Positions 37,602-47,748 of a stretch of DNA of 64,000 nt are shown one piece after another (within the stretch, counting starts at the first letter, position 1; every line of letters begins with the position of its first letter). Below the pieces are notes generated by a model. That model had not been told where the DNA came from. It saw nothing but the letters and a program-made list of their open reading frames with translations, and did not search any database. The DNA comes from Actinoalloteichus caeruleus DSM 43889 (lineage in GTDB: Bacteria; Actinomycetota; Actinomycetes; Mycobacteriales; Pseudonocardiaceae): assembly GCF_000429185.2 (NCBI RefSeq), contig NZ_AUBJ02000001.1, forward strand, positions 3,844,001-3,908,000, written 5' to 3'. The position numbers were made by a program, and so were the translations under genes.

Positions 37602-38742
37602 CGGAGGCCGGTCCCGCCGCGGAGGACGACGTCACCCCCGGCAGGCCGGTCGTGGCGTCCACCGCCTCCGCGGCCACCGCGTGCCGGGCGATTCGCCCGT
37701 CCCGGATGTCCTCGGCGAAATGGCAGGCCACCCGGTGCCCTGGTGCGACCTCGCGCAGCGCGGGGCGCTCGGTGTCGCACCGGTCGGCCTGCCGCCAGGG
37801 GCATCGGGTGTGGAACCGGCAGCCGGGCGGCGGCGCGGCGGGCGACGGGAGATCACCGGACAGGAGGATGTGCTCGCGGCGGTCCTCCAGCTCCGGGTCC
37901 GGCACCGGGACCGCCGACAGCAGTGCTCGGGTGTAGGGGTGGAGCGGTTCCTGGTACAGGGCGTCGGAGGATGCCTCCTCCACCAGCCCACCCAGGTACA
38001 TCACACCGATCCGGTCCGAGATGTGCCGCACCACGGCGAGGTCGTGCGCGATGACCAGGTAGGTCAGGCCGAACTCCTCCTGGAGGTCCCCGAGGAGGTT
38101 GATGACCTGCGCCTGGACGGACACGTCCAGTGCCGACACCGGCTCGTCCGCCACGACCAGGTCGGGGTTGACCGTCAGCGCCCTGGCGATCCCGATCCGC
38201 TGCCGTTGACCACCGGAGAACTCGTGCGGGTACTTGCGCAACGCCGTCTCGGGGAGGCCGACCGCTGTCAGGAGCTCCCGCAGCCGCCGGTCGGTGGCGA
38301 CCCGGTCGGTGTCCAGGCCGTGGGCCCGCAGCCCCTCCACGAGGATCGACGCCACCGACTGGCGCGGGTCCAGCGAGGACATCGGGTCCTGGAACACCAT
38401 CTGCATCCGACGGCGCATCCGCCGCAGCGGCTCCCCCTTGAGGGTGGAGAGGTCCACTCCGTCGAAGACGACACGCCCCCCGGTCTGGTCGACCAGGCGC
38501 AGCAACGCCCTGCCCAGGGTCGACTTCCCACACCCCGACTCGCCGACGAGCCCGTAGGTCTCGCCCCGCCGGATGCGGAGGTCGACGCCGTCCACCGCGT
38601 AGACGTGGCCGACGGTGCGGTCGAGGAAGACGCCGCGCTTGATCGGGAAGTGGACCTTGAGGTCCTCGACCTCCACCAGCACCCGGTCCTCCTTCGAGGC
38701 CACCGTGCTGGCGTTCGCCGACTCGTCGTGTGCCGCGCTCAC
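37579..38742 (-). CDS. dppF: Oligopeptide ABC transporter ATPase (DppF/OppF type)
   Basis: A 387-residue ATP-binding subunit. Walker A is GESGCGKST, the signature FSGGQRQR, Walker [13 protein letters not shown], and the H-loop AHD. The C-terminal oligopeptide-type extension contains the cysteine motif [15 protein letters not shown], a likely iron-sulfur or metal site seen in Dpp/Opp ATPases. GTG 38742 overlaps the DppD stop by 4 bp (GTGA). Last gene of the five-gene importer. A short tail of about 50 residues is not conserved-looking. Powers peptide uptake with DppD. Confidence 0.93.
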   Translation of the reverse strand: MSAAHDESANASTVASKEDRVLVEVEDLKVHFPIKRGVFLDRTVGHVYAVDGVDLRIRRGETYGLVGESGCGKSTLGRALLRLVDQTGGRVVFDGVDLSTLKGEPLRRMRRRMQMVFQDPMSSLDPRQSVASILVEGLRAHGLDTDRVATDRRLRELLTAVGLPETALRKYPHEFSGGQRQRIGIARALTVNPDLVVADEPVSALDVSVQAQVINLLGDLQEEFGLTYLVIAHDLAVVRHISDRIGVMYLGGLVEEASSDALYQEPLHPYTRALLSAVPVPDPELEDRREHILLSGDLPSPAAPPPGCRFHTRCPWRQADRCDTERPALREVAPGHRVACHFAEDIRDGRIARHAVAAEAVDATTGLPGVTSSSAAGPASVTEVLGP

Positions 38743-39737
38743 CGGGCCGGCACCTCCTCACTGGGTGCCGGTCGCCCGACCGGGTTGTGGCATCGCAACA
38801 GCCGTTCGCCCTCCCGGGTCATCTCCGGACCGCGCTCGACGCAGGCGTCGACCGCGTTCGGGCACCGGGGGGCGAACGCGCACCCACCCGCCCACGGGAT
38901 GTTGTCCGCGACCGAACCCCGGATCGGGGTCAGCCGCTCCCCCCTGGGCGCGTCGAGCCGGGGGATCGAGGCCAGCAGACCCGCCGTGTAGGGGTGGCGG
39001 GGCTCGGCGAACAGCTCGTGTCGCCCGGCCCGTTCGACGATCCGACCGCCGTAGAGCACGTTGACCTCGTCGCACATGCCGGCCACGACACCGAGGTCGT
39101 GGGTGATCATGATGAGGGCCGTTCCCGTGTCCCGGACCAGCTCGGAGAGCAGGCTGAGGATCTGCGCCTGGATGGTCACGTCGAGAGCGGTCGTGGGTTC
39201 GTCGGCGATCAGCAACCGGGGTTTGCAGGCCAGCGCCATCGCGATCAGCGCCCGTTGGCGCATCCCACCGGACAGCTGGTGCGGGTACTCCTTCAACCTG
39301 CGGCCGGGGTCGGGGATGCCGACGCGTTCCAGCAACTCGGCCGAGCGGAGCGCGGCCTCCCGGCGCCGCAGGCCCTCGTGCCGCTCCAGCACCTCGCTGA
39401 CCTGGACCCCGATCGGGATGACGGGGTTCACCGAGGACAGCGGGTCCTGGAAGACCATGCCCAGATCGCGACCGCGGCGGTCGGCGAGCTCGCGGTCGGA
39501 GAGCCGGAGCAGGTCCTTCCCCTCGAACTCGACCGTGCCGCCGACGCGCACCCCGCGCTGGGGGAGCAAGCCCATGATCGCCAACGAGGTCACGGACTTC
39601 CCACAGCCGGACTCGCCGACCAACCCCACCATCTGCCCAGGGCTCACGTCGAAGCTGATGCCGTCCACCGCGGCGAAGGGATCCTCACCCTTGCGCTGGA
39701 ACACGACCGAGAGATCGCGCACTTCGAGCAGCGCCAT
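38739..39737 (-). CDS. dppD: Oligopeptide ABC transporter ATPase (DppD/OppD type)
   Basis: A 332-residue ATP-binding subunit. Walker A GESGCGKS (residues 41-48), signature LSGGMRQR (155-162), Walker [14 protein letters not shown]-loop THD. The C-terminal motif [14 protein letters not shown] (about 286-299) marks the oligopeptide class. ATG 39737 is 2 bp after the stop of the DppC gene. Works as a heterodimer with DppF. The operon order A-B-C-D-F is the standard one. Confidence 0.94.
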   Translation of the reverse strand: MALLEVRDLSVVFQRKGEDPFAAVDGISFDVSPGQMVGLVGESGCGKSVTSLAIMGLLPQRGVRVGGTVEFEGKDLLRLSDRELADRRGRDLGMVFQDPLSSVNPVIPIGVQVSEVLERHEGLRRREAALRSAELLERVGIPDPGRRLKEYPHQLSGGMRQRALIAMALACKPRLLIADEPTTALDVTIQAQILSLLSELVRDTGTALIMITHDLGVVAGMCDEVNVLYGGRIVERAGRHELFAEPRHPYTAGLLASIPRLDAPRGERLTPIRGSVADNIPWAGGCAFAPRCPNAVDACVERGPEMTREGERLLRCHNPVGRPAPSEEVPAR

Positions 39738-39739
39738 GT

Positions 39740-40675
39740 CTACCGCCGCCTCTTCGGGTCGAGAGCGTCCCGCAGCGACTCGCCGACCAGCGTGAAGCCG
39801 AGGGCCACCACGATGATGCAGGCCGCTGGCCAGAAAGCCAGGTGCGGATGGGAATCGATCACGTTCTGGGCGTTGCCGAGCATCTGCCCCCACTCGGGGA
39901 CCGAGTCGTCGGCCGCCCCGAGCCCCAGGAAGGACAGCGCCGCCGCGTCGATGATGGCCACCGCCAGCACCAACGTCGACTGCACGATCACCGGGCCCAG
40001 GGCGTTGGGCAACATGTGGCGGAACACGATCGACCGCTGCCTGACGCCCAGCGACCGGGCCGCGAGCACGTGGTCGCTCTCCCGCTGCGCGAGCATCGTG
40101 CCCCGCAACAGCCGGGCGAAGACCGGGATCTGCACGATCGCGACCGCCAGGATCACGGTGAACTGGGTCTGCGCGGAGAACAACGCCCCGATGGACACCG
40201 CCAGCAGCAGCGACGGGACCGAGAGCATCACGTCCACGATCCGCATGACGAGGGAGTCCACCCACCCGCCGAAGGCCCCGGCCAGGGTACCCAGGGTCAG
40301 GCCCCCGCCCAGACCGATCACGGTCGCCAGCACCGCCACCAGCAGGGTCTGCTGGGAACCCAGCAGGACTCGGGAGAAGAGGTCCCTGCCGTGCTGGTCA
40401 CCGCCGAAGGGATGCCCCTCCTGCGCCGGCGGGATGCTGTTCGTGGCGCGCGACACCTGGTCGGCGAGCATCCGCACACCCGGGTCGTGCGGGGCGATCA
40501 GCGGGGCGATCAGGGCGAGCAGCACGAACAGCCCGATGATGGACGCGCCCACCAGGAAGACGGGGTTGCGGCGCAGCCGACGCCAGGCGGAGGCCGCGAG
40601 GCTCACCCCGGTCTCGGTGGCGCTGGACTCCGCGAGCGAGTCGATCCGCTCCTTGCGACTGGTACCGATGGCCAT
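39740..40675 (-). CDS. dppC: Oligopeptide ABC transporter permease (DppC type)
   Basis: A 311-residue permease with about six helices. The N-terminal cytoplasmic stretch and first helix (FLVGASIIGLFVLLALIAPLI) precede the periplasmic-side HPFGGDQHGRDLFSRVLLG motif typical of DppC. The EAA-like loop is ARSLGVRQRSIVFRHMLPNALGP. ATG 40675 overlaps the DppB stop by one base (TGATG), so translation is coupled. It forms the channel with DppB. Confidence 0.94.
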   Translation of the reverse strand: MAIGTSRKERIDSLAESSATETGVSLAASAWRRLRRNPVFLVGASIIGLFVLLALIAPLIAPHDPGVRMLADQVSRATNSIPPAQEGHPFGGDQHGRDLFSRVLLGSQQTLLVAVLATVIGLGGGLTLGTLAGAFGGWVDSLVMRIVDVMLSVPSLLLAVSIGALFSAQTQFTVILAVAIVQIPVFARLLRGTMLAQRESDHVLAARSLGVRQRSIVFRHMLPNALGPVIVQSTLVLAVAIIDAAALSFLGLGAADDSVPEWGQMLGNAQNVIDSHPHLAFWPAACIIVVALGFTLVGESLRDALDPKRRR

Positions 40676-41685
40676 CAGCGTGTCCTGATCCGTGGGTCGA
40701 TAGCGGCGTAGGACAGGTCCACGAGCAGGTTCACCAGCACGTACGTCATCGCGGACGCCAGGATCACCACTTGGAGCACCGGGAAGTCCTTGCGTTCGAA
40801 GCCCAGTGCCAGCGCTTGGCCGAGCCCGGGGATGTTGAAGACCCGTTCGGTGAGCACCGCACCGGAGAGCAACGCCCCGGTCTGGAGGCCGATCGTCGTG
40901 ACCACCGGCAGCATGGCGTTGCGCAGCACGTGCCGGCGTCGGATCACCGCCCCGGCGAGCCCCTTCGACCTGGCGGTGCGCACGTAGTCCTCGTCGAGGA
41001 CGTCCAGCACGGCGGCCCTGGTGATCCGGAAGATCACCGCGAACGGGATGGTGGAGAGGGCGATCGCCGGCAACAGGAGGTGGACGAACGCGTCGAGGGC
41101 CGCGTCCCACTCCTGCGTCAGGATGCCGTCGAGGACGTAGAAGCCGGTGACCCTGGTGGCGTCGATACCCCCGGTCTGGCGCCCGGACGCCGGGAGCCAA
41201 CCGAGCTGGACGGCGAAGATCCACTTCAGCAGGAAGGCGAGGAAGAAGACCGGCACCGCGATCCCGACCAGGGACCAGGTGATGCTCAGGTTGTCCAGGA
41301 TCCGGCCGCGTCGCCGGGCGGCCAGGTAGCCGAGCGGGATCCCCACCGCGATGGCGATCAGGATGGCCAACACCGCGAGTTCCAGCGTGGCCGGGAAACG
41401 TTGCAGGAAGACGTCCAGCGCGGGTGTCCCCCGCTGGACGCCGGTCGAGGTGCCGAAGTCGCCGCTCAGCGCCCGGGCCACGAACCTCCAGTACTGGAGG
41501 ACGATGGGCTGGTCGAGCCCGAGGTCGGCGCGCAGCGCCGCCTCGGACTCCGGCGTGGCCCGGTCTCCCAGGAGGGCCGAGACCGGCCCTCCCGGGAGCG
41601 CCCTGAGCCAGGCGAACAGCAGCACCGACAGGGCGAGAACGACCAGCATCAGCTGTCCGAGCCGCCGTACGGTGTAGCGCAGCAC
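40675..41685 (-). CDS. dppB: Oligopeptide ABC transporter permease (DppB type)
   Basis: A 336-residue permease with six helices. It shows the DppB start RYTVRRLGQLMLVVLALSVL, the LPGGPVSALLGDRATPES loop and the EAA loop RTARSKGLAGAVIRRRHVLRNAM. The GTG start is at 41685. It follows the binding protein gene by 44 bp and overlaps DppC. Its place resembles mycobacterial dppABCD, although genes here have diverged in order from that block. Confidence 0.94.
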   Translation of the reverse strand: MLRYTVRRLGQLMLVVLALSVLLFAWLRALPGGPVSALLGDRATPESEAALRADLGLDQPIVLQYWRFVARALSGDFGTSTGVQRGTPALDVFLQRFPATLELAVLAILIAIAVGIPLGYLAARRRGRILDNLSITWSLVGIAVPVFFLAFLLKWIFAVQLGWLPASGRQTGGIDATRVTGFYVLDGILTQEWDAALDAFVHLLLPAIALSTIPFAVIFRITRAAVLDVLDEDYVRTARSKGLAGAVIRRRHVLRNAMLPVVTTIGLQTGALLSGAVLTERVFNIPGLGQALALGFERKDFPVLQVVILASAMTYVLVNLLVDLSYAAIDPRIRTR

Positions 41686-41729
41686 GAGGGTTCCTTGTGG
41701 TGGGAGCGATCAGATCCGGTGTCGGTGGC

Positions 41730-43436
41730 TCACTCCACGGTGATCGTGTTGAACTCCTCCGCGGTCAGCGGACTCGTCACCAGGCCCTCGACGTGCTCGG
41801 CCACCACGATCGCCGGCGGGGAGTGGGAGATCGGGATCGCGGGCAGCCACTCGCTCATCAGGTTCTCGTTGATCTCCTCGTACAGCCCGGTGCGGATCTC
41901 CTCGTCCGGCTCGGAGTCGGCCGCCGCGAGGTCGTCCGCCAGCTGCTGCCCCCAGTCGGACTCCCCGGTGTAGAACTGCCCCTCGGTCGAGCTGAAGAAG
42001 GAGCCGAGGAAGTTGTCGGCGGTGTTGTAGTCACCGGTCCAGCCGAGCAGGAACAGCGGGGCGTTGCCCTGGTTGGACTCCTCGATGTACCCGCCGGCCC
42101 ACGGACGGCTGACGGCGTTCACCGTGATGCCGACGGCCTCCAGGTCCTGGGAGATGGCGTTGAAGATGCCCTGGGGGTCCGGCAGGTAGGGGCGGGTGAC
42201 CTCGGTGGGCCACCAGAAGTCGACCGTCAGGTCCTCGTGACCGGCCTCGGCCAGCAGCTCCTCGGCGAGCTCCGGGTCGTAGTCGTAGGTCCGCACGTCG
42301 GCGGACCAGCCCTCGACGCTGTCCGGGTAGAGCTGGGTCGCCACCTCGGCGCCGTCGGGAAGGGTCGAGCTGACCAGGCCCTCCCGGTTGATGGCGTGGG
42401 CGAGGGCCTGCCGGACCCGCAGGTCGCGCAGCGCCGGGTTGTCCTTCTGCGAGATGCCCAGGTACAGGATGTTGAACGGGTCCCGGACCTCGACCTGGAA
42501 GCCCTCGTCCCGCAGCTGCTGGTAGTCAGCGGGGTTGGGCAGGTCGTACCCGTCGATGCCGCCGGACTGGAGCTCCTGCTTGCGGGCGGTCTCGTCCGGG
42601 ATGATCCGGAAGATCAGCCGTTCGATGTTCGCCTTGCCGTCCTCGTCCCAGTACTCCTCGTTCCGGGTCAGCTCGATCGTGCCGTTGCCCTCGTCGTAGG
42701 AGGAGAAGACGAAGGGGCCGGTCCCGGTCGGGTGCTCCCTGGCGTACTCGGAGAACACGAAGCTGTCACCCTCGGCCCGCACGTCGTTGGCCGAGTGCTC
42801 CTCCAACGCCGTGGGCGACTGCATGGAGAAGGCGGGCAGCCCGAGCAGCGACGGGAACTTGCCCGTGGCCCTGGTCAGGGTGACTGTCGCCGTGTGCTCG
42901 TCGTCGACCTCGCACGACTCGTACAGCGAGGGCGTGGCGCCGTCGGAGAAGCCGCCGAAGTTCTGCTTCCAGTAGTAGGACAGGGCCTCGCTCTGGCCGG
43001 CGCCCTCCTGGGTGTACCAGCGCTCGAAGTTGTAGCAGACCGCGTCCGCGTCGAAGGGGGTTCCGTCGTGGAAGGACACCCCCTCCTGGAGGGTGAAGGT
43101 CCACTCCAGGCCGTCGTCACTGGACTCCCAACCCGTGGCCAGCTCGGGAACGACGTCGACATCGCCCGGCGCGAAGGTGACCAGGCCCTGGAAGATCTGG
43201 CGCGCGACGCGGAACGTCTCACCGTCCGAGGCGTAGAAAGGGTCGAACAGCGCCGGGGCGCCGGCCGCACCGAAGGTGAAGGTGCCACCTCCGGAGCCCG
43301 AACCTCCGTCGTCGCCGCCACCGTCGCCCCGCTGGGACTCGGCGCAGGCGGACAGGGACAAGGCCACAGCGCCCGCGACACCCACGGTCGTGAGTCGCCG
43401 GAGCCTGGGGTTCAGGGCCCTTTTGGATACGGCCAT
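41730..43436 (-). CDS. dppA: Oligopeptide-binding lipoprotein (SBP family 5)
   Basis: A 568-residue substrate-binding protein anchored outside the membrane. The signal peptide ends in lipobox LSAC with lipidated Cys31, followed by a Gly/Ser/Asp-rich linker. The family-5 signature is seen in VPELATGWESSDDGLEWTF, LQEGVSFHDGTPFDADAV and VRQALAHAINREGLV. It captures peptides (or nickel/haem in some relatives) and delivers them to DppBC. It is the first gene of the importer operon, and the promoter must lie within 43437-43567. No distinct operator was recognised there. Confidence 0.94.
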   Translation of the reverse strand: MAVSKRALNPRLRRLTTVGVAGAVALSLSACAESQRGDGGGDDGGSGSGGGTFTFGAAGAPALFDPFYASDGETFRVARQIFQGLVTFAPGDVDVVPELATGWESSDDGLEWTFTLQEGVSFHDGTPFDADAVCYNFERWYTQEGAGQSEALSYYWKQNFGGFSDGATPSLYESCEVDDEHTATVTLTRATGKFPSLLGLPAFSMQSPTALEEHSANDVRAEGDSFVFSEYAREHPTGTGPFVFSSYDEGNGTIELTRNEEYWDEDGKANIERLIFRIIPDETARKQELQSGGIDGYDLPNPADYQQLRDEGFQVEVRDPFNILYLGISQKDNPALRDLRVRQALAHAINREGLVSSTLPDGAEVATQLYPDSVEGWSADVRTYDYDPELAEELLAEAGHEDLTVDFWWPTEVTRPYLPDPQGIFNAISQDLEAVGITVNAVSRPWAGGYIEESNQGNAPLFLLGWTGDYNTADNFLGSFFSSTEGQFYTGESDWGQQLADDLAAADSEPDEEIRTGLYEEINENLMSEWLPAIPISHSPPAIVVAEHVEGLVTSPLTAEEFNTITVE

Positions 43437-43567
43437 CGTGCACCTCAGTCGTTGACGGTTACTGACGGATTGATGGCAGACCCTAACGGGTTATGGACAA
43501 GAATCGGACGTGTCACGGATCACGATCGCGCAACCAGCACGGGGGGTCACGAAATCGCAAAACGACG

Positions 43568-44137
43568 TCACGGGTTCGTCATCTGGACGTGAGCCCGTTC
43601 ACGGGTCGAATCCCGGCGGAACCACTCGGTTTCCACCCGCTGCCATTCCACCAGGTGAGGGCGTGTTCCCGCACCGTCCCGGGCGACCGCCCGCTCCAAC
43701 CGAACGGCGGGGTCGGGATGCTCCACCCAGACCAGGAGGCTCGCCCGATCCGCCACCTCGACCCGAGCCGAGGAGACACCCTCCAGCACCAGCACGTCCG
43801 GTGGCGGCACCTCCAGCCACGCCCCGGGAACGGGCTCACCGCCGCGCCACTCCACCCGCTGGTAGCGGGCGACCTCGCCCCGCTCCAGCGGGGCGAGCAC
43901 CGCCCGCTCCAGCCGAGGCCACCAGCCCACCGGTTCCGACCAGGTGGCGAAGTGGTCCGTGGGCACGACGTCGATCCGCACCCCCCGCTCCCGGCCGAGC
44001 CGGACCAGGTCCTCGGCCAGCGTCGTCTTGCCGCTCCCCGAGGGACCGTCCACGGACACCAACCTGGTGCGGCCGAGTCGTGGAGGACGGGACAGCACCC
44101 TGTCCAGCACCGCACGAGCGTTCGCCGACCCCGTCAC
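43568..44137 (-). CDS. Uridine kinase-like P-loop kinase
   Basis: A 189-residue nucleoside/nucleotide kinase-type P-loop protein. The Walker A motif GPSGSGKTT is at residues 31-39, with SVDG before it. A DHF motif after IDVVPT and the LVLEGVSS strand resemble uridine kinase and AAA-type small kinases. The true substrate is unsettled; many actinobacterial homologues are merely annotated as uridine kinase. The GTG start is at 44137. It lies between dppA and recR, on the same strand as both. Confidence 0.82.
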   Translation of the reverse strand: MTGSANARAVLDRVLSRPPRLGRTRLVSVDGPSGSGKTTLAEDLVRLGRERGVRIDVVPTDHFATWSEPVGWWPRLERAVLAPLERGEVARYQRVEWRGGEPVPGAWLEVPPPDVLVLEGVSSARVEVADRASLLVWVEHPDPAVRLERAVARDGAGTRPHLVEWQRVETEWFRRDSTRERAHVQMTNP

Positions 44138-44336
44138 CGCACCCCCCGCCCCCGGTGAACGACGCGCGGAACCGACCTGGCCACGACCCGTCGACCGGGC
44201 ACGCCGGAGGGGATCGGCAGGACTTCGCTCCAGGCAGGGCGGCAGGAGCCGCCAGCCGGCGGACGGGAGCGCCGGCGCACCGAGGCACCGTCCGGTGCGG
44301 CTCGCACCCGGTCCTCCGCGCCGCCGACGGCCAGGA

Positions 44337-44945
44337 TCACACCGACCGGCGCCCGGACAGCGCGCGGCCGAGAGTCAGTTCGTCGGCGAACTCCAGGTCC
44401 CCACCCATCGGCAGCCCGGAGGCCAGCCGGGTGACCGTCAGCCCGGGGAAGTCCCGCAACATCCGCACCAGGTAGGTGGCGGTCGCCTCCCCCTCGGTGT
44501 TCGGGTCCGTGGCGATGATGACCTCGGTCACCTCCGCACCGCCGTACTGCCCACCGATCCGGCCCAGCAGCTCCCGGATGCGCAGCTGGTCGGGCCCCAC
44601 CCCGGACAACGGGTCCAACGCCCCACCCAGGACGTGGTAGCGCCCCCGGTACTCCCGGGTGCGCTCCACCGCGAGCACGTCCTTGGGCTCCTCGACCACG
44701 CACACCAGCGCCGCGTCCCGGCGGGCGTCCCGGCAGATCCGGCACGTCGCCTGCTCCGACACGTTGCCGCAGATGTCGCAGAAGGTGACGCCCTCCTTCA
44801 CCCTTTGGAGGACCTCCTGGAGCCGGGTGACGTCGGCGGGCTCGGCGCCGAGCAGGTGGAAGGCGATGCGCTGCGCGCTCTTGGGACCGATTCCGGGCAA
44901 CCGCCCGAGTTCGTCGATCAGGTCCTGGACTGGGCCCTCGTACAC
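44337..44945 (-). CDS. recR: Recombination mediator RecR
   Basis: A 202-residue RecR. A helix-hairpin-helix ([20 protein letters not shown]) is followed by the four-cysteine zinc finger Cys56, Cys59, Cys68, Cys71, then the TOPRIM domain ([33 protein letters not shown]). With RecF/RecO it loads RecA on SSB-coated gaps. GTG 44945. It is in the conserved dnaX-ybaB-recR order. The ybaB gene ends 34 bp upstream. Confidence 0.97.
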   Translation of the reverse strand: MYEGPVQDLIDELGRLPGIGPKSAQRIAFHLLGAEPADVTRLQEVLQRVKEGVTFCDICGNVSEQATCRICRDARRDAALVCVVEEPKDVLAVERTREYRGRYHVLGGALDPLSGVGPDQLRIRELLGRIGGQYGGAEVTEVIIATDPNTEGEATATYLVRMLRDFPGLTVTRLASGLPMGGDLEFADELTLGRALSGRRSV

Positions 44946-44979
44946 TCCACCGTTCCTTGCCTCGCCGCTCCGGCCGTCG

Positions 44980-45357
44980 TCACAGCCCGGGGAAACCGGG
45001 CAGCGCGGGACCGCCGGGGCCGCCCAGCCCGAGCCCTCCCATGTCCCCGAGGCCGCCGGCCACCGGGCCCAGCTTGCGCTGCGCCAGCTCCTGCGCCTCC
45101 CGGTTGGCGTCGCGGACGGCCGCGACCACCAGGTCGGCGAGGGTCTCGGTGTCCTCCGGGTCGACGGCCTTGGGGTCGATGACCAGGTTCTGGAGCTCTC
45201 CGGAACCGTTCACCGTGGCCCGCACCAGGCCACCACCGGCGGTGCCGGTCACCTCGGCTTCGGCCAGCTCCTGCTGGGCCTCCATCACCTGCTGCTGAAG
45301 CTTCTGCGCCTGCTGGATGATCTGTTGCATGTTCGGCTGGCCACCGGGCTGCACCAT
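44980..45357 (-). CDS. YbaB/EbfC nucleoid-associated protein
   Basis: A 125-residue nucleoid-associated protein that binds DNA as a dimer. The N-terminal coiled region [20 protein letters not shown] and the central [21 protein letters not shown] match the family. The C-terminal 30 residues are a Gly/Pro/Leu-rich tail, common in actinobacterial forms. It lies between dnaX and recR, the standard position, and is linked to recombination or replication restart. Confidence 0.95.
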   Translation of the reverse strand: MVQPGGQPNMQQIIQQAQKLQQQVMEAQQELAEAEVTGTAGGGLVRATVNGSGELQNLVIDPKAVDPEDTETLADLVVAAVRDANREAQELAQRKLGPVAGGLGDMGGLGLGGPGGPALPGFPGL

Positions 45358-45459
45358 GGCTCCTCTCGACGGAGGTCGTCGGTCTCGCGTCGCCGCAAGC
45401 CTAGCCGTCCCGCCGGGTGCTCGGACGAGCCGCGCCGCCCCGGGGGCTCGCCGAGGAAC

Positions 45460-47589
45460 TCAGGTCACCAGGCGCCCGCCCAGCTGTTCGGACAGCAGCT
45501 GGATCGCCGTCTCCTGCGGGTCCCGAGGCGGTCGCACGTCCCGGGGGTCGTCCGGTCCCTCCGGGCCCTCCGCGCCGGGGCCGCCCGGGACGGCCGTGCC
45601 CCCCGGGGGCACCGCGACGTCGGTGGCTGGCGTGTGGCCGTTGGACCTCGGCGCAGCCCCTCGAGCTGGGCTCGCCGCCCCGGCGGGCGGGTCCGGGTCC
45701 GGCGGTTCCGGTTCGTCGGGTTCCGGTGGCAGGGGGATGTCGTCCTCGGCGGTCACCGCCCGGGGCGCCGGACGCGCGGTCTCGGTCCGCCTCGGTGGAG
45801 TCGGCTCGGGAGCCCGACGCGGCGGTTCGGGGCGCCGGGCGGGCGCCGGGGCCGGCTGGTGACCGGTGGCGGGCGAAGCTCCACCACCCTGGCCGAGCCG
45901 GGCCGCCTCCTCCGCCGACACGCAGCGGACCCGCCAGTCCCCCCCGAGCACCTCTCGCAGGGCGGTGGCGATGATCTCGCTGTTCCTGGTGTCGGAGAGT
46001 CGGCGGACCAGCGCCGACGCCGGGTGGGTGAACACCACCTCGCCGTCGGCGACCGAGTGCGCCACCGCGTCGGTCAGCATGGCGCCGAGGCTGCGGCTGT
46101 GGTCCCGGACCTTGGAGAGCAGGGTGGGCCACATCTTCCGGACCGTGGCGACGTCGACGGTGTCCCGTGCCGGGGCCGGAGCCACCGGGGCGGGCGGCGG
46201 GGCGGCGGGGCGGGTCTCCTCCGGTGGGGCCGGGGCGGCCGCCTCCGGGGTGCGCGGGGGCTCCGGCCGCTGGGCCTCCTCGTGGCGCTCCGCCGTCGAC
46301 GGCGGCTGCGCGGGCGCCTGGCTGGGCCGTTGGAACGCTCTCCGGGGCGGCGCCCCCTCCTCGTGGGCGGCGGGGAGGGACGGGGTCGGCGCGCTCCCGG
46401 GAACCGGGGCCGCCACGGCTCCGCCGCCCGCCGCCAGGCGTTGCTCGACGGCCTCGACCCGCTGGAGCAGTGCCCGCCCCGAGGACTCCGCCGCCGGCAG
46501 CAGCATCCGGGCGCACAGGAGTTCCAGGAGGAGCCGGGGCGAGGTGGACCCGCGCATCTCCCCCAGCCCCGAGTGCACGATCTCGGCGAACCGCGTCAGG
46601 GCGGCCGGTCCCAACCGTTCGGCCTGCCCGGTCATGGTGGCCAGCCCGTCCTCGGGCGCGGACACCAGGCCCCGGTCGGTGGCGTCGGGGACGGCCCGGA
46701 GCAGCAGGAGGTCCCGGAACCTCTCGAGCAGGTCGGTGGCGAACCGCCGGGGATCGTGCCCCGCCTCGATGACCTGGTCGACGGCGGCGTAGACACCGGG
46801 GGCGTCCTCGGCGGCCAGCGCCTCCACCATCGAGTCGATCAGCGCGACGTCGGTGACGCCCAGCAGGGCGATCGCCCGCTCGTAGGTCACACCCTCCGCC
46901 CCCGCGCCGGCCAGCAACTGGTCCATCACGCTGAGCGTGTCCCGACCCGAACCACCGCCGGCCCGGACGACCAGCGGGAACACCGGCGGTTCGACCGCCA
47001 CGCCCTCGGCCGAGCAGATCGACTCCAGCAGGTCGCGGACCACCGCCGGCGGCATCAGCCGGAACGGGTAGTGGTGGGTCCGGGAGCGGATGGTCGGCAG
47101 GACCTTGTCCGGTTCGGTGGTCGCGAACACGAAGACCAGGTGGTCCGGAGGCTCCTCCACGATCTTCAACAGGGCGTTGAAGCCCTGGGTGGTGACCATG
47201 TGCGCCTCGTCGATGATGAAGACGCGGTAGCGGGACTCGGCCGGTGCGTAGAACGCACGGTCGCGCAGTTCCCTCGCGTCGTCCACACCACCGTGGCTGG
47301 CGGCGTCCAGCTCGACCACGTCCACGTTCCCCGGCCCCTCCGGAGCCAGGGCCACGCAGGAGGAGCAGGTTCCGCACGGGTCGGCGGTCGGTCCCCGAAC
47401 GCAGTTCAGCGACCGCGCCAGGATGCGGGCGCTGGAGGTCTTGCCGCAGCCCCTCGGCCCCGAGAAGAGGTAGGCGTGGCTGATCCGCCCGGCGTTGAGC
47501 GCGGTGCGGAGCGGGTCGGTGACGTGTTCCTGGCCGACCACCTCGGCGAAGGTCGCCGGGCGGTACCTGCGGTAGAGAGCCAGTGCCAC
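45460..47589 (-). CDS. dnaX: DNA polymerase III subunits gamma/tau
   Basis: A 709-residue clamp-loader ATPase. Walker A SGPRGCGKTS is at residues 43-52. The zinc module has Cys63, Cys72, Cys75 and Cys78. Walker B is FIIDEAHMV, and the sensor/arginine finger region follows (GGSGRDTLSVMDQL). The C-terminal third (about residue 390 on) is a long Pro/Ala/Glu-rich linker around a conserved-looking tau-like patch (TVRKMWPTLLSKVRDHSRSLGAML). It loads the DnaN clamp; the clamp paralogue at 2510 could be a second client. GTG 47589. SRP RNA is directly upstream. Confidence 0.97.
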   Translation of the reverse strand: MALALYRRYRPATFAEVVGQEHVTDPLRTALNAGRISHAYLFSGPRGCGKTSSARILARSLNCVRGPTADPCGTCSSCVALAPEGPGNVDVVELDAASHGGVDDARELRDRAFYAPAESRYRVFIIDEAHMVTTQGFNALLKIVEEPPDHLVFVFATTEPDKVLPTIRSRTHHYPFRLMPPAVVRDLLESICSAEGVAVEPPVFPLVVRAGGGSGRDTLSVMDQLLAGAGAEGVTYERAIALLGVTDVALIDSMVEALAAEDAPGVYAAVDQVIEAGHDPRRFATDLLERFRDLLLLRAVPDATDRGLVSAPEDGLATMTGQAERLGPAALTRFAEIVHSGLGEMRGSTSPRLLLELLCARMLLPAAESSGRALLQRVEAVEQRLAAGGGAVAAPVPGSAPTPSLPAAHEEGAPPRRAFQRPSQAPAQPPSTAERHEEAQRPEPPRTPEAAAPAPPEETRPAAPPPAPVAPAPARDTVDVATVRKMWPTLLSKVRDHSRSLGAMLTDAVAHSVADGEVVFTHPASALVRRLSDTRNSEIIATALREVLGGDWRVRCVSAEEAARLGQGGGASPATGHQPAPAPARRPEPPRRAPEPTPPRRTETARPAPRAVTAEDDIPLPPEPDEPEPPDPDPPAGAASPARGAAPRSNGHTPATDVAVPPGGTAVPGGPGAEGPEGPDDPRDVRPPRDPQETAIQLLSEQLGGRLVT

Positions 47590-47654
47590 ACCAAGAGGCT
47601 ACGCAACCGCACTGACGGCCAGCTCAGGGGCCGGGTCGGGGCAGCCCCGGGCAC

Positions 47655-47748
47655 AAGGGGACCCCGTGCACCCGCCAGAGCCCGCTTACCCTTGCTGCCT
47701 TCCGGCCCTGGGGGAGTTCACAGGATGGACGCCGCACGGGGTCCACGG
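47655..47748 (-). ncRNA. ffs: Small bacterial SRP RNA (4.5S-like)
   Basis: On the minus strand the conserved apical loop is seen as CAGGGCCGGAAGGCAGCA, containing the GGAA tetraloop of helix 8. It is flanked by long complementary arms: the ends at 47657-47669 and 47734-47744 pair with each other. It guides ribosomes translating membrane proteins with Ffh. Lying just upstream of dnaX on the same strand is the usual position in many bacteria. The exact ends are estimated. Confidence 0.92.

Noticed and set aside
41697-43592. 631-codon plus-strand frame opposite dppA
   Set aside because: Shadow of the binding-protein gene, no family motif.
47657-47746. Coding frames through the SRP RNA region
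   Set aside because: The conserved GGAA loop and paired ends show a structural RNA.
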